The notes: generated by a model from the letters alone, not told the origin. Numbered from the stretch's first letter, positions 1-5,300 are shown. The stretch: 5,300 nt of DNA from an uncultured Porphyromonadaceae bacterium (GCA_947174155.1 CAMWHX010000078.1:1-5300), one strand, 5' to 3'. Made by a program: numbers and translations.

Positions 1-681
1 CTCCTTGATAAGTACGTCTCGCAGGGAGTCAAGACCGGCCTGGTCATGAGCACGTCGGAGATTGAGGATCTCATCGCGGTGTTCCCCTTGCAGGCGCATA
101 AACTCTGCCTCACGGGGGGCATCGAGCTTGCGATTAAGAATGGACTCAACCTGACGGCGCGACATCTTGCTGCCCGTGACGATATAGAACTGCGAGCCGC
201 TGCTGCGTTTCTCGGGATTCACCTGATCGCCTGTGCGGGCTGCCGCGAGGGCTCCGCGACGGTGGTAATGAGTCGGAAACTTGATTTCGGCCGGCTGCGT
301 GTATCCGGGATCACCCGTTCCGAGCATGGCTCCGGCGGGAGCATCCTTGGAATTGGGATCTCCGGTCTGGACCATGAAGTTCTTTATGACGCGGTGGAAG
401 AGGACATTGTCGTAATATCCCTCCTTGACCAGTCGGAGAAAGTTGTCGCGGTGACCGGGGGTGTCGTCATAGAGTTTGATGCGCACCGGACCGGCGGTAG
501 TAGTCATCTCCACTACGGGTCCCGCGGGTATCTCCCGTGTGGTTTTTATGGTATCAGTCATGGAAGTTTTCGGATTGGATATTGAAACTTTGACACTGCT
601 GTCCGTCTGAAAACCTTCGACGGCGAGAGCACCGACGGGGATAAGCAAGAGAGCAGCCAATAGGGTGTGATATCGTGCCAT
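1..681 (-). CDS. Secreted cyclophilin-type peptidyl-prolyl cis-trans isomerase (C-terminus cut off by window edge)
   Basis: The protein isomerises Xaa-Pro peptide bonds and so assists folding of exported proteins. Translating the minus strand from the ATG at 681 gives 227 residues with no stop before the left edge. Residues 1-20 look like a Sec signal peptide (hydrophobic 7-20, ending ALA before Val21) with no lipobox cysteine, so a periplasmic location is inferred. The cyclophilin fold starts near residue 55. The catalytic block FHRVIKNFMVQTGDP at 95-109 keeps the expected Arg97, Phe102 and Gln105, and SGSQFYIVTG at 161-170 matches the second conserved block. From about 171 to the edge the sequence is charged and helical, an insertion I recall as common in Bacteroidota cyclophilins; the remaining strands, including the usual LDGxxxVFG block, should lie outside the window. 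The start is secure: TAA occurs in frame at 691-693 and no other ATG lies between. The gene begins 19 bases after the stop of the 701-1075 gene, so co-transcription is likely. Confidence 0.95.
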   Translation of the reverse strand, partial: MARYHTLLAALLLIPVGALAVEGFQTDSSVKVSISNPKTSMTDTIKTTREIPAGPVVEMTTTAGPVRIKLYDDTPGHRDNFLRLVKEGYYDNVLFHRVIKNFMVQTGDPNSKDAPAGAMLGTGDPGYTQPAEIKFPTHYHRRGALAAARTGDQVNPEKRSSGSQFYIVTGSKMSRRQVESILNRKLDAPREAEFMRLQGEHRDEILNLRRAHDQAGLDSLRDVLIKE

Positions 682-700
682 AGCCGAATGTTAGCGGGCG

Positions 701-1075
701 TCAGATGACGCTCTCGGGATAAATGCGTTTATAAATACGACGGAAGTTGTCGTCGGTGGATCGGAGTTCGTCGACACGCTCTTTGTAGTCAGCGCCCCAG
801 ATCGCTTCAAGCAGGGAGCCGATATAACGGCGTTCGCGGTCCTTCTCTATGGCTCCCTCCACGAGGAGAGGGATCCAGGAGGAAAAGGCACCGGGATTGA
901 CAGCTGTCAGGAAACGGGCTGTACTGGCCAGAAACTGACCTGTCTGGTCTGCGCGACGAAGATTGTCAAGAAGTGCCGGCATATGCTCGAGACATGTGTC
1001 GGAATTGTTGACTATATATTCATACGTCGCCATGCCGTCGGCATCGCTTTCGGGATGTTGCAGTATGTCGTTCAT
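701..1075 (-). CDS. Small hypothetical protein, mostly helical, upstream of the cyclophilin
   Basis: This 124-residue protein is not one I recognise, and I assign no function. It has no signal peptide and no membrane segment, so it is probably cytoplasmic. The sequence looks mainly alpha-helical, with candidate helices around 28-60, 64-93 and 95-118. A charged central stretch (EKDRERRY, 77-84) and a basic, tyrosine-rich C-terminus (RRIYKRIYPES, 112-122) stand out. An in-frame TAG (1076-1078) lies directly before the ATG at 1075, so that is the most upstream possible start; Met15 is a less likely internal alternative. A Bacteroidota-type -7 element 24 bases upstream supports it as the first gene of a transcript that continues into the cyclophilin. 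That arrangement hints at a shared expression programme but says little about its role. Real coding status is likely, given the clean start, promoter and tight spacing. Confidence 0.8.
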   Translation of the reverse strand: MNDILQHPESDADGMATYEYIVNNSDTCLEHMPALLDNLRRADQTGQFLASTARFLTAVNPGAFSSWIPLLVEGAIEKDRERRYIGSLLEAIWGADYKERVDELRSTDDNFRRIYKRIYPESVI

Positions 1076-1098
1076 CTATGTTTCTAACGATTATAGTG

Positions 1099-1106
1099 CA
1101 AAAATA
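1099..1106 (-). promoter_or_regulatory. Predicted -7 promoter element for the 701-1075 / cyclophilin transcript
   Basis: On the minus strand this reads TATTTTTG, a full match to the Bacteroidota -7 consensus TAnnTTTG. Transcription would start roughly 5 bases further on, near 1094, giving a leader of about 20 bases before the ATG at 1075. No clear TTTG-type -33 element lies at the usual 19-21 base spacing, so the match rests on the -7 element and its position. Confidence 0.55.
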
Positions 1107-1139
1107 GCAAAAACTTTTCTGAATCACACGAAAAATCGT

Positions 1140-1147
1140 TAATTTTG
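1140..1147 (+). promoter_or_regulatory. Predicted -7 promoter element for the cytidylate-kinase-like gene
   Basis: The sequence TAATTTTG matches all six fixed positions of the Bacteroidota -7 consensus TAnnTTTG. A weak -33 candidate, TTTCTG, ends at 1121, 18 bases upstream. The start site would fall near 1152, leaving a leader of about 25 bases before the ATG at 1178. It lies back to back with the minus-strand element at 1099-1106. Confidence 0.55.
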
Positions 1148-1177
1148 TGAAAGTTTTAACGATTTTACCTGATTTAC

Positions 1178-1795
1178 ATGGATCCCATCATAGTCATAGG
1201 GCGTCAATACGGCGGTGGCGGACGCAGAATAGGACGTGAATTGGCGGCTCGTTTCGGCATACCTTATTACGATAAGGAGCTGATAGCCGAGGCTGCCGAG
1301 CGTATGGGGGTGCCTCACGCCCTGCTCTCGGAGGCAGATGAGAAACGGCCTTCCCCCCTGCGCAGCCTGCTCAGTCTCACCTTCGGTGTCAGCGACCAGT
1401 ATGGCTTGCCGACGCTCGGCCGTGAGGGTCTCTATCAGGCCCAGAGTCAGGTCATACGTCAGATCGCTTCGGAGGGGGGAGCCGTATTCGTGGGGCGCAC
1501 CGCCGACTACGTGCTTCGAGACCATCCGGGCATGATCAGTCTGTTTCTTCATGCTCCCGAGGAGGTGCGCCTCCGACGCATCGTGGAGCGGGGCGAGTGT
1601 GAGGAGCGTAACGCCCGCGAGCGTATGAGGCAGGCCGACCGTCAGCGCCGTGAATACTACAACTACTTCACGGGGCGCGAGTGGGGGGATGCCTCCAACT
1701 ATCACCTGACTCTCGACTCCTCGTCGCTCTCGGACGATGCTGTGGCAGACGTTCTGGAAGCTTTCATACGCGCTAACATGGGTCATAAAGGGTAA
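1178..1795 (+). CDS. Cytidylate kinase-like family protein (P-loop NTPase fold)
   Basis: The 205-residue protein belongs to the cytidylate-kinase-like group (Pfam Cytidylate_kin2 type), P-loop proteins presumed to phosphorylate a nucleotide or similar small substrate in the cytoplasm; the true substrate is not established for this group. The N-terminus carries the nucleotide-binding loop GRQYGGGGRRIG at 8-19, followed by the family block YYDKELI at 30-36. The second conserved block, GGAVFVGRTADYVL (100-113), is followed by the strand-helix LFLHAPEEVRLRRIVER (122-138). The basic lid region around 146-166 leads to YFTGREWGD (163-171) and a closing LTLDSS (177-182), all typical of the group. The loop has Arg where a classical Walker A motif has Lys before Ser/Thr, as far as I recall a family trait rather than a defect. 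The protein is close to the group's usual 200 residues and looks intact. It appears to be transcribed alone from the promoter at 1140-1147, with 205 bases before the next gene. Confidence 0.9.
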   Translation: MDPIIVIGRQYGGGGRRIGRELAARFGIPYYDKELIAEAAERMGVPHALLSEADEKRPSPLRSLLSLTFGVSDQYGLPTLGREGLYQAQSQVIRQIASEGGAVFVGRTADYVLRDHPGMISLFLHAPEEVRLRRIVERGECEERNARERMRQADRQRREYYNYFTGREWGDASNYHLTLDSSSLSDDAVADVLEAFIRANMGHKG

Positions 1796-1805
1796 GTCGG
1801 ACGAT

Positions 1806-1824
1806 CCCTCCCCTCAGGGGGGGG
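1806..1824 (+). terminator. GC-rich hairpin after the kinase-like gene, possible transcript end
   Basis: CCCTCCCC at 1806-1813 pairs with the run of eight G at 1817-1824 across a TCA loop, giving 8 base pairs including one T-G wobble. It starts 11 bases after the stop codon at 1795. No T run follows, so it is not a standard intrinsic terminator. It could protect the 3' end of the message or pause polymerase. Confidence 0.35.
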
Positions 1825-1851
1825 AAACACCCTGACGGGAGCCGGAGACCG

Positions 1852-1869
1852 GATAAAAAGACTTTTATC
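1852..1869 (+). terminator. AT-rich inverted repeat, weak terminator candidate
   Basis: GATAAAA at 1852-1858 and TTTTATC at 1863-1869 form a perfect 7-base inverted repeat with an AGAC loop. The 3' arm supplies four T residues. Because it is symmetric it could act on either strand. The stem is AT-rich and therefore weak, so the terminator reading is tentative. Confidence 0.3.
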
Positions 1870-2000
1870 ACCGACGGGGTTAAACTTTTAGCGTGCATTT
1901 CGTTTTCTTAATATATAGTAGAGTGTGCAGTGCGCTCTGCGGGATACGATTCCTTAGATAGATAACTTCATTGAGTTGTAAATCTTAATAAATATAAGCT

Positions 2001-2633
2001 ATGAAAACGAACCGCAACTATCTGTTGACCTATATCTTCACTCTTATCATAGGAGTGTTGCTACTGGTTTTCACCGGGCGAACGAATCTCTTCGAGATCA
2101 TCGTCGTCATCATCGGTATACTCTTTATCATCCCCAGCCTTGTGCTCCTGTTCATGGGGTTTCAGGGCCGGAAGGGACCTGACGGACAGCGAGTGTCGCG
2201 TCCGTGGTATCTTGGAGTCAGTTCGGTAGGTGGCCTTATCTTCGGCATTCTTCTTGTAGTAATGCCCGGATTCTTCGCCAACTATCTTATATACACCATG
2301 TCGATTCTGCTGATTCTGGTCGGAGTGGCTCAGCTAATCAATCTGACATCCGCCTCTACCGATGTCGGTGGGATGTCGGGGTTATGGTTTATCATGCCAT
2401 GGTTGACCATTGCCGGGGGCGTGACTATGATCATCATTGGTCCTGAGAAGATTGCGGATGCTGTGACCATCATCACCGGTGTGCTGCTCGTACTCTACTC
2501 GATCAACGGGCTCCTCGGAGCGGGTGCGCATCACTCCGCACGCAAGCGCATTGCCCGAACAGAAGTTGAGGAGGCTAAGGCAACGGAGGAAGCCAACACT
2601 CCCGAAGAGGCGGAGCCTGTTAGTAATTCATAA
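2001..2633 (+). CDS. HdeD/DUF308-family inner-membrane protein
   Basis: This 210-residue integral membrane protein has six predicted transmembrane helices at about 8-25, 30-53, 69-88, 92-114, 127-146 and 151-174. They fall into three helical hairpins, the layout of the DUF308 family that includes E. coli HdeD, linked there to acid stress; the biochemical role is unknown and acid resistance here would be a guess. The loop at 54-68 (GRKGPDGQ plus basic residues) and the basic stretch HHSARKRIAR (177-186) suggest cytoplasmic sides. The C-terminal tail, 187-210, is acidic and low in complexity (EVEEAKATEEA, then PEEAE) and is probably disordered. The ATG at 2001 follows an A/T-rich leader rather than a Shine-Dalgarno site, as usual in this phylum. 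I saw no convincing promoter in the 205-base gap upstream. The stop codon lies inside one copy of a 12-base direct repeat. Confidence 0.85.
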   Translation: MKTNRNYLLTYIFTLIIGVLLLVFTGRTNLFEIIVVIIGILFIIPSLVLLFMGFQGRKGPDGQRVSRPWYLGVSSVGGLIFGILLVVMPGFFANYLIYTMSILLILVGVAQLINLTSASTDVGGMSGLWFIMPWLTIAGGVTMIIIGPEKIADAVTIITGVLLVLYSINGLLGAGAHHSARKRIARTEVEEAKATEEANTPEEAEPVSNS

Positions 2634-2656
2634 TTCACAATGCATAATTCATAATT
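2624..2656. repeat. Direct repeat pair TAATTCATAATT between the HdeD-like gene and rnpB
   Basis: Two exact 12-base copies lie at 2624-2635 and 2645-2656, with start-to-start spacing of 21 bases. The first spans the stop codon of the membrane-protein gene. Similar AT-rich strings occur between genes in Bacteroidales, to my recollection. No function is evident. Confidence 0.6.
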
Positions 2657-2682
2657 GTCGGATTCGCAAGTATTATCGCTTG
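2655..2682 (+). promoter_or_regulatory. Weak promoter candidate for rnpB
   Basis: TTG at 2655-2657 could be the core of a -33 element, and ATCGCTTG at 2675-2682 resembles the -7 consensus TAnnTTTG with a poor first half. The spacing is 17 bases. Start of transcription would be near 2688, a short distance before the P1 strand at 2703. Position is sensible, but the match is partial. Confidence 0.3.
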
Positions 2683-2702
2683 TGACGTCAATAAGACATA
2701 AT

Positions 2703-3071
2703 GCGGAGCAGAAGCGTTGCTTGTCGCTTCACGCCGGGCGCGTGAAGAGGAAAGTCCGGGCAACACAGGGCACCACATTTTCTAACGGAAAGCCGGAGGT
2801 GACTCCGGGGATAAGTGACAGAAAACGACCGCCGGCGGCACAGACCGCCGGTAAGGGTGAAAAGGTGGGGTAAGAGCCCACCGGTCCTGATGGTGACATC
2901 GGGAGCCGCACATCCTGTGGGTTGCAAGGCCAAATATACCGGCTATACGGACGGCCCGTCCGTGCCGGAGGGTAGGCTGCTTGAGCCGTGTGGCAACACA
3001 CGGACTGGATAAATGACAGGCATATCCCCCGTGGGATATACATAACCCGGCTTATAGCGCTTCTGCTCCGC
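2703..3071 (+). ncRNA. rnpB: RNase P RNA, bacterial type A
   Basis: This is the catalytic RNA of RNase P, which with the RnpA protein removes 5' leaders from precursor tRNAs. The conserved string GAGGAAAGTCCGGGC (2747-2761) is followed by GGTAAGGGTGAAAAGG (2850-2865), TTGCAAGGCCAAATA, GGTAGGCTGCTTGAGCC and CCCGGCTTA (3046-3054). Helices visible by hand: P1 2703-2716 with 3058-3071 (14 perfect pairs); P2 2719-2725 with 3015-3021; P3 2727-2734 with 2740-2747, a simple hairpin; P4 from AGTCCGGG with CCCGGCTT; a P9-like hairpin 2832-2838/2845-2851; P12 2864-2869/2877-2882; P16 2939-2943/2964-2968; P17 2948-2953/2957-2962; P18 2986-2992/2997-3003 with a GCAA tetraloop; P19 3022-3028/3033-3039. The GGU that binds the tRNA CCA end is at 2971-2973. 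P16-P18 mark type A. The total of about 369 bases fits the class. The ends are set by P1; true mature ends may differ by a few bases. Confidence 0.97.
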
Positions 3072-3078
3072 TTTTTTT
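3058..3078 (+). terminator. T run directly after the rnpB P1 strand, likely transcript end
   Basis: Seven T residues (3072-3078) follow the 3' strand of P1 without a gap. The sequence just before has only a weak local hairpin (AGCG/CGCT), so the strong stem preceding the T run is the long-range P1 helix whose other strand is 340 bases upstream. Termination here is inferred. Confidence 0.5.
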
Positions 3079-3086
3079 ATTCTCCC

Positions 3087-3107
3087 GAGGGTGCTTAGAC
3101 CCCCCTC
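3087..3107 (+). other. Small hairpin between rnpB and the BrkB-family gene
   Basis: GAGGG at 3087-3091 can pair with CCCTC at 3103-3107 over an 11-base loop, followed by TTT. An alternative pairing GGGT/ACCC (3089-3092 with 3099-3102) uses the same region. It could be a backup terminator for rnpB, or chance. Confidence 0.25.
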
Positions 3108-3153
3108 TTTCACTTCAAGAGTAAACTTCACTCTACCCCCTTATTCTTCCGCT

Positions 3154-4512
3154 ATGAAACCACACTCACTATTCTCCCGCCTCTCGCTTAAAGCCCGCAA
3201 CTGGTATCAATATGTCACCGGCGGTGTCTGGGATGACACCAGTACGAGCGTCTGGGTGCGTATCGTGAAGACAGGCAATCTGGCTTTCAGCTCCTTTGCC
3301 GACCGAAATCTACAGATCAAATCGATGTCTCTTACTTACAGCACCGTACTGGCTTTGGTGCCGGCCTTCGCACTGCTGTTTGCAATCGGACGCGGTTTCG
3401 GTTTCCAAAATATTTTGGAGCAGTCGCTCTACAACTATTTCCCGGCGCAAGAGAAGATGATATCTTTCGCGCTGGGATTTGTGGATTCCTATCTGAAAGA
3501 AGCTTCTCAAGGTCTATTCGTCGGTATCGGCATAGTGGTTTTATTGTGGACGATGATCTCACTGATGTCGAGTATTGAGGATGCCTTCAACAGTATCTGG
3601 GATATCAGGCGCGACCGCACTCTGTATCAGAAGGTGACCGACTATATAGCCATATGTCTTATGGTCCCCGTCCTCATGGTGTGCTCCTCCGGTATCAGCA
3701 TCTTTATGTCGACGACAATCGACGACAATCTGCATCTCACCTTTCTCACCCCCGTCATAAATCTGATCCTGGAACTGGTGCCCCTCTTCCTGGCCTGGAT
3801 ATCCTTCTCCCTATCTTTCTGCCTGATACCTAACACGAAGGTGGAGTTCAAGTATGCTGCCATCGCGGGGGGTCTATGTGCCATAGCCTTTCAGATTCTT
3901 CAACTACTCTTCGTCAACGGTCAGATCTACGTGTCTAAATACAATGCGATCTACGGCTCCTTCTCCTTCCTCCCGCTACTGCTGATCTGGCTGCAACTCT
4001 CATGGCTCATCCTTCTCTCGGGTTGCGTGCTTACCTACTCGCTTCAAAACGTCTTTACCTACAACTTTCTTGGTGACGTCAGCACGATATCCAATGACTA
4101 TAAGCGACGTCTGGCAGTCGTGGTGATGGCCATAATAGTGGAACGCCAGTTGGCCGGCAGGAAGCCCCTAACGGTCAACGATATCTCCTCGCAATATGAT
4201 GTGCCTATCAGGATTGTCAACCGTCTGTGTGAAGCACTTCACACTGCCCGATTGATATATTATGTGGTGCTGGAGGGTGGCAAGTTTGGTGTGGCGCCTG
4301 CCGTCGAGAGTGCAACTCTGTCAGTCGGTGAACTCCTGGCGCGTCTCGACACAGTCGGTGAGAGTGATTTCATCCCTCGTTTCCACAAACTCTACTCCGG
4401 AGCCTTGAAGCGTCTCGACACCCTCCTCGCCGGTATATACACAGAGTGTGACGGGGTGCTCGTGAAGGATCTCACGCTACCCGAGCAGTCGGGTATGATG
4501 TCCAAGTCGTGA
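3154..4512 (+). CDS. YihY/virulence factor BrkB family membrane protein
   Basis: The 452-residue protein is an inner-membrane member of the YihY/BrkB family. Its function is unsettled: the name comes from a Bordetella serum-resistance locus, and older annotation as ribonuclease BN was a mistake. An amphipathic N-terminus leads into six predicted membrane helices at about 62-80, 121-138, 164-186, 204-226, 234-256 and 271-297. Family blocks are visible: KSMSLTYSTVLALVP (56-70), FNSIWDIRRDR (145-155) and YNAIYGSFSFLPLLLIWLQL (263-282). The soluble C-terminal part, about 315-452, includes a probable winged-helix-like segment (LTVNDISSQYDVPIRIVNRL, 339-358), a Bacteroidota-style extension absent from short family members. 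I chose the ATG at 3154 over an in-frame GTG at 3091: the 21 extra residues would start just after the rnpB T run, are Pro/Ser/Thr-rich, and look non-coding. The 82 bases after rnpB hold no clear promoter, so read-through from rnpB is possible. Confidence 0.92.
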   Translation: MKPHSLFSRLSLKARNWYQYVTGGVWDDTSTSVWVRIVKTGNLAFSSFADRNLQIKSMSLTYSTVLALVPAFALLFAIGRGFGFQNILEQSLYNYFPAQEKMISFALGFVDSYLKEASQGLFVGIGIVVLLWTMISLMSSIEDAFNSIWDIRRDRTLYQKVTDYIAICLMVPVLMVCSSGISIFMSTTIDDNLHLTFLTPVINLILELVPLFLAWISFSLSFCLIPNTKVEFKYAAIAGGLCAIAFQILQLLFVNGQIYVSKYNAIYGSFSFLPLLLIWLQLSWLILLSGCVLTYSLQNVFTYNFLGDVSTISNDYKRRLAVVVMAIIVERQLAGRKPLTVNDISSQYDVPIRIVNRLCEALHTARLIYYVVLEGGKFGVAPAVESATLSVGELLARLDTVGESDFIPRFHKLYSGALKRLDTLLAGIYTECDGVLVKDLTLPEQSGMMSKS

Positions 4513-4594
4513 GGCTCCTGCTTGCAATCACTATCACTTTCCGTGCATAACATATCAAATTTTAAACAGGGCAAATATAATCTTAGCGGTTTGC

Positions 4595-4625
4595 TTGCAA
4601 AATTGCGATAAAAACCATACCTTTG
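4595..4625 (+). promoter_or_regulatory. Predicted promoter of the glycogen debranching enzyme gene
   Basis: TACCTTTG at 4618-4625 matches all fixed positions of the Bacteroidota -7 consensus TAnnTTTG. TTG at 4595-4597 lies 20 bases upstream, the expected place for the -33 element. This is the best promoter in the window. The transcript would begin near 4630, leaving a leader of about 90 bases before the ATG at 4720. Confidence 0.65.
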
Positions 4626-4643
4626 CATAACGGTTGCCACAGG

Positions 4644-4656
4644 ACCCCCCGGGGGT
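4644..4656 (+). other. GC palindrome in the leader of the debranching enzyme gene
   Basis: ACCCCC at 4644-4649 and GGGGGT at 4651-4656 are perfect inverted repeats around a single C. In RNA the innermost pairs must open, leaving a 4-5 pair stem with a tight loop. It lies 63 bases before the start codon, inside the predicted leader. A regulatory role is possible but nothing in the sequence demonstrates one. Confidence 0.4.
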
Positions 4657-4719
4657 GCTTGACGACAGTTATGATTCAATCTTTATAGAAGAACCTTTAC
4701 TGCGCAATCTATAACCTTT

Positions 4720-5300
4720 ATGAGTTACTTGAAATTTGACAAGAGCCTCATGATCAACCTGGAGCAGTCTCTCCACAAGGAAATGCTGCGTACCAATAAG
4801 TCGGGGGCTTATCATTGCACCTCTATCGTAGGGTGCAATACACGCAAGCAGCACGGTCTGCTCGTCATCCCAATCCCGGAGATGGACGACAAGGCACACG
4901 TGCTTCTATCTTCGCTCGACGAGACTGTCATTCAGCACGGTGCCCCCTTCAATCTGGGCCTCCACCAATATGACTATAACGTCTTTTCTCCCAACGGTCA
5001 CAAGTATATCCGCCAGTTTGACTGCGAGTCCGTGCCCACGGTGACCTACCGTGTGGGGGGCGTAATACTCACCAAGGAGAAGGTCTTTATCTCACATGAA
5101 AACCGTATTCTCATCAAGTATACTCTCGTAGACGCGCACTCCGAGACTACGCTGCAGTTCAGACCCTTCCTGGCCTTCCGCGGTGCCAATGACCTGGTAG
5201 TGGAAAACGATGTCATCAACAAAGGCACACGCGAGGTGGAAAACGGTATCGCCACCTGTCTCTATGCCGGATATCCGGACCTCTTCATGCAGTTCTCGAA
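4720..5300 (+). CDS. Glycogen debranching enzyme, N-terminal part (continues past window edge)
   Basis: Debranching enzymes remove alpha-1,6 branches so stored glycogen can be fully degraded in the cytoplasm. Translation from the ATG at 4720 runs 193 residues with no stop before the right edge. The visible portion is the N-terminal beta-rich domain of bacterial and archaeal debranching enzymes (GDE_N type). Recognisable blocks are KEMLRTNKSGAYHCTSIVGC (20-39), NTRKQHGLLV (40-49), HVLLSSLDETVIQHG (60-74), FNLGLHQY (77-84), YRVGGVILTKEKVF (110-123) and ENRILIKYTL (127-136). The start MSYLKFDKSLM closely resembles the N-terminus I recall from Bacteroides homologues, which supports the ATG; no upstream ATG gives an open frame. 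The catalytic (alpha/alpha)6 domain lies beyond the window. In Bacteroides, such genes usually sit beside a glycosyltransferase and a GH57 amylase, so glycogen genes are expected just to the right. The gene has its own promoter at 4595-4625. Confidence 0.95.
   Translation, partial: MSYLKFDKSLMINLEQSLHKEMLRTNKSGAYHCTSIVGCNTRKQHGLLVIPIPEMDDKAHVLLSSLDETVIQHGAPFNLGLHQYDYNVFSPNGHKYIRQFDCESVPTVTYRVGGVILTKEKVFISHENRILIKYTLVDAHSETTLQFRPFLAFRGANDLVVENDVINKGTREVENGIATCLYAGYPDLFMQFS

Noticed and set aside
46..585. A 179-residue plus-strand open frame at the left end
   Set aside because: It is antisense to the cyclophilin, whose catalytic motifs and signal peptide are clear on the minus strand.
1139..1786. 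A 215-residue open frame on the minus strand opposite the kinase-like gene
   Set aside because: It lies almost wholly antisense to a gene with clear family motifs, and its own sequence shows no recognisable domain. Long antisense frames are common in GC-rich coding DNA.
1927..1940. GCAG/CTGC inverted repeat before the HdeD-like gene
   Set aside because: Only four pairs around a six-base loop, with no T run or recognisable operator pattern.
2655..3131. Several short open frames on both strands between the HdeD-like and BrkB-like genes
   Set aside because: The region is occupied by the RNase P RNA, with nearly all helices identifiable. None of the frames resembles a protein family.
3642..3884. 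Minus-strand open frame inside the BrkB-family gene
   Set aside because: It is a shadow of a gene with clear membrane helices and family motifs on the other strand.
4671..4688. Five-codon upstream frame (MIQSL) in the debranching gene leader
   Set aside because: Too short and without regulatory codons or an adjacent attenuator hairpin to call a leader peptide; expected by chance.
1..5300. Possible CRISPR array, transposon, tRNA, phage or defence system
   Set aside because: No spaced repeat array, transposase motif, terminal inverted repeats, tRNA cloverleaf or defence-protein motif was seen on either strand.

Overview
The window looks like ordinary chromosomal DNA from a member of the Bacteroidales. 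Base composition is roughly balanced, and a gut family such as Muribaculaceae is possible but not proven. The evidence is of three kinds. Near-perfect Bacteroidota -7 promoter elements (TAnnTTTG) sit upstream of genes, and start codons lack clear Shine-Dalgarno sequences. The cyclophilin has the signal peptide and helical insertion typical of the phylum. The far-right gene is a glycogen debranching enzyme of the Bacteroides type.

Layout, left to right. On the minus strand, a secreted cyclophilin-type peptidyl-prolyl isomerase (1-681, C-terminus beyond the left edge) lies 19 bases downstream of a small unrecognised helical protein (701-1075). The two probably share a transcript. A 102-base AT-rich gap carries back-to-back promoters and separates this pair from the plus-strand genes. 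The plus-strand genes are a cytidylate-kinase-like P-loop protein (1178-1795), an HdeD/DUF308-type six-helix membrane protein (2001-2633), the RNase P RNA gene rnpB (about 2703-3071, type A fold, ending in a T run), a YihY/BrkB-family membrane protein (3154-4512), and the start of a glycogen debranching enzyme (4720 to beyond the right edge).

Two genes run off the window edges: the cyclophilin at the left and the debranching enzyme at the right. Both are supported by direct translation. rnpB is the best-resolved non-coding feature: helices P1, P2, P3, P4, P12, P16-P19 and the GGU motif can all be placed by hand.

The genes do not form an obvious single pathway. They cover protein folding, nucleotide metabolism (inferred), envelope or stress functions, tRNA maturation and glycogen turnover. 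I found no mobile element, CRISPR array, toxin-antitoxin pair or defence system, and no convincing new system. The points worth a second look are modest. They are an rnpB whose own P1 strand abuts the T run with no strong local terminator hairpin, an uncharacterised small partner of the cyclophilin, a lysine-less P-loop in the kinase-like protein, and GC-rich hairpins in two intergenic stretches.
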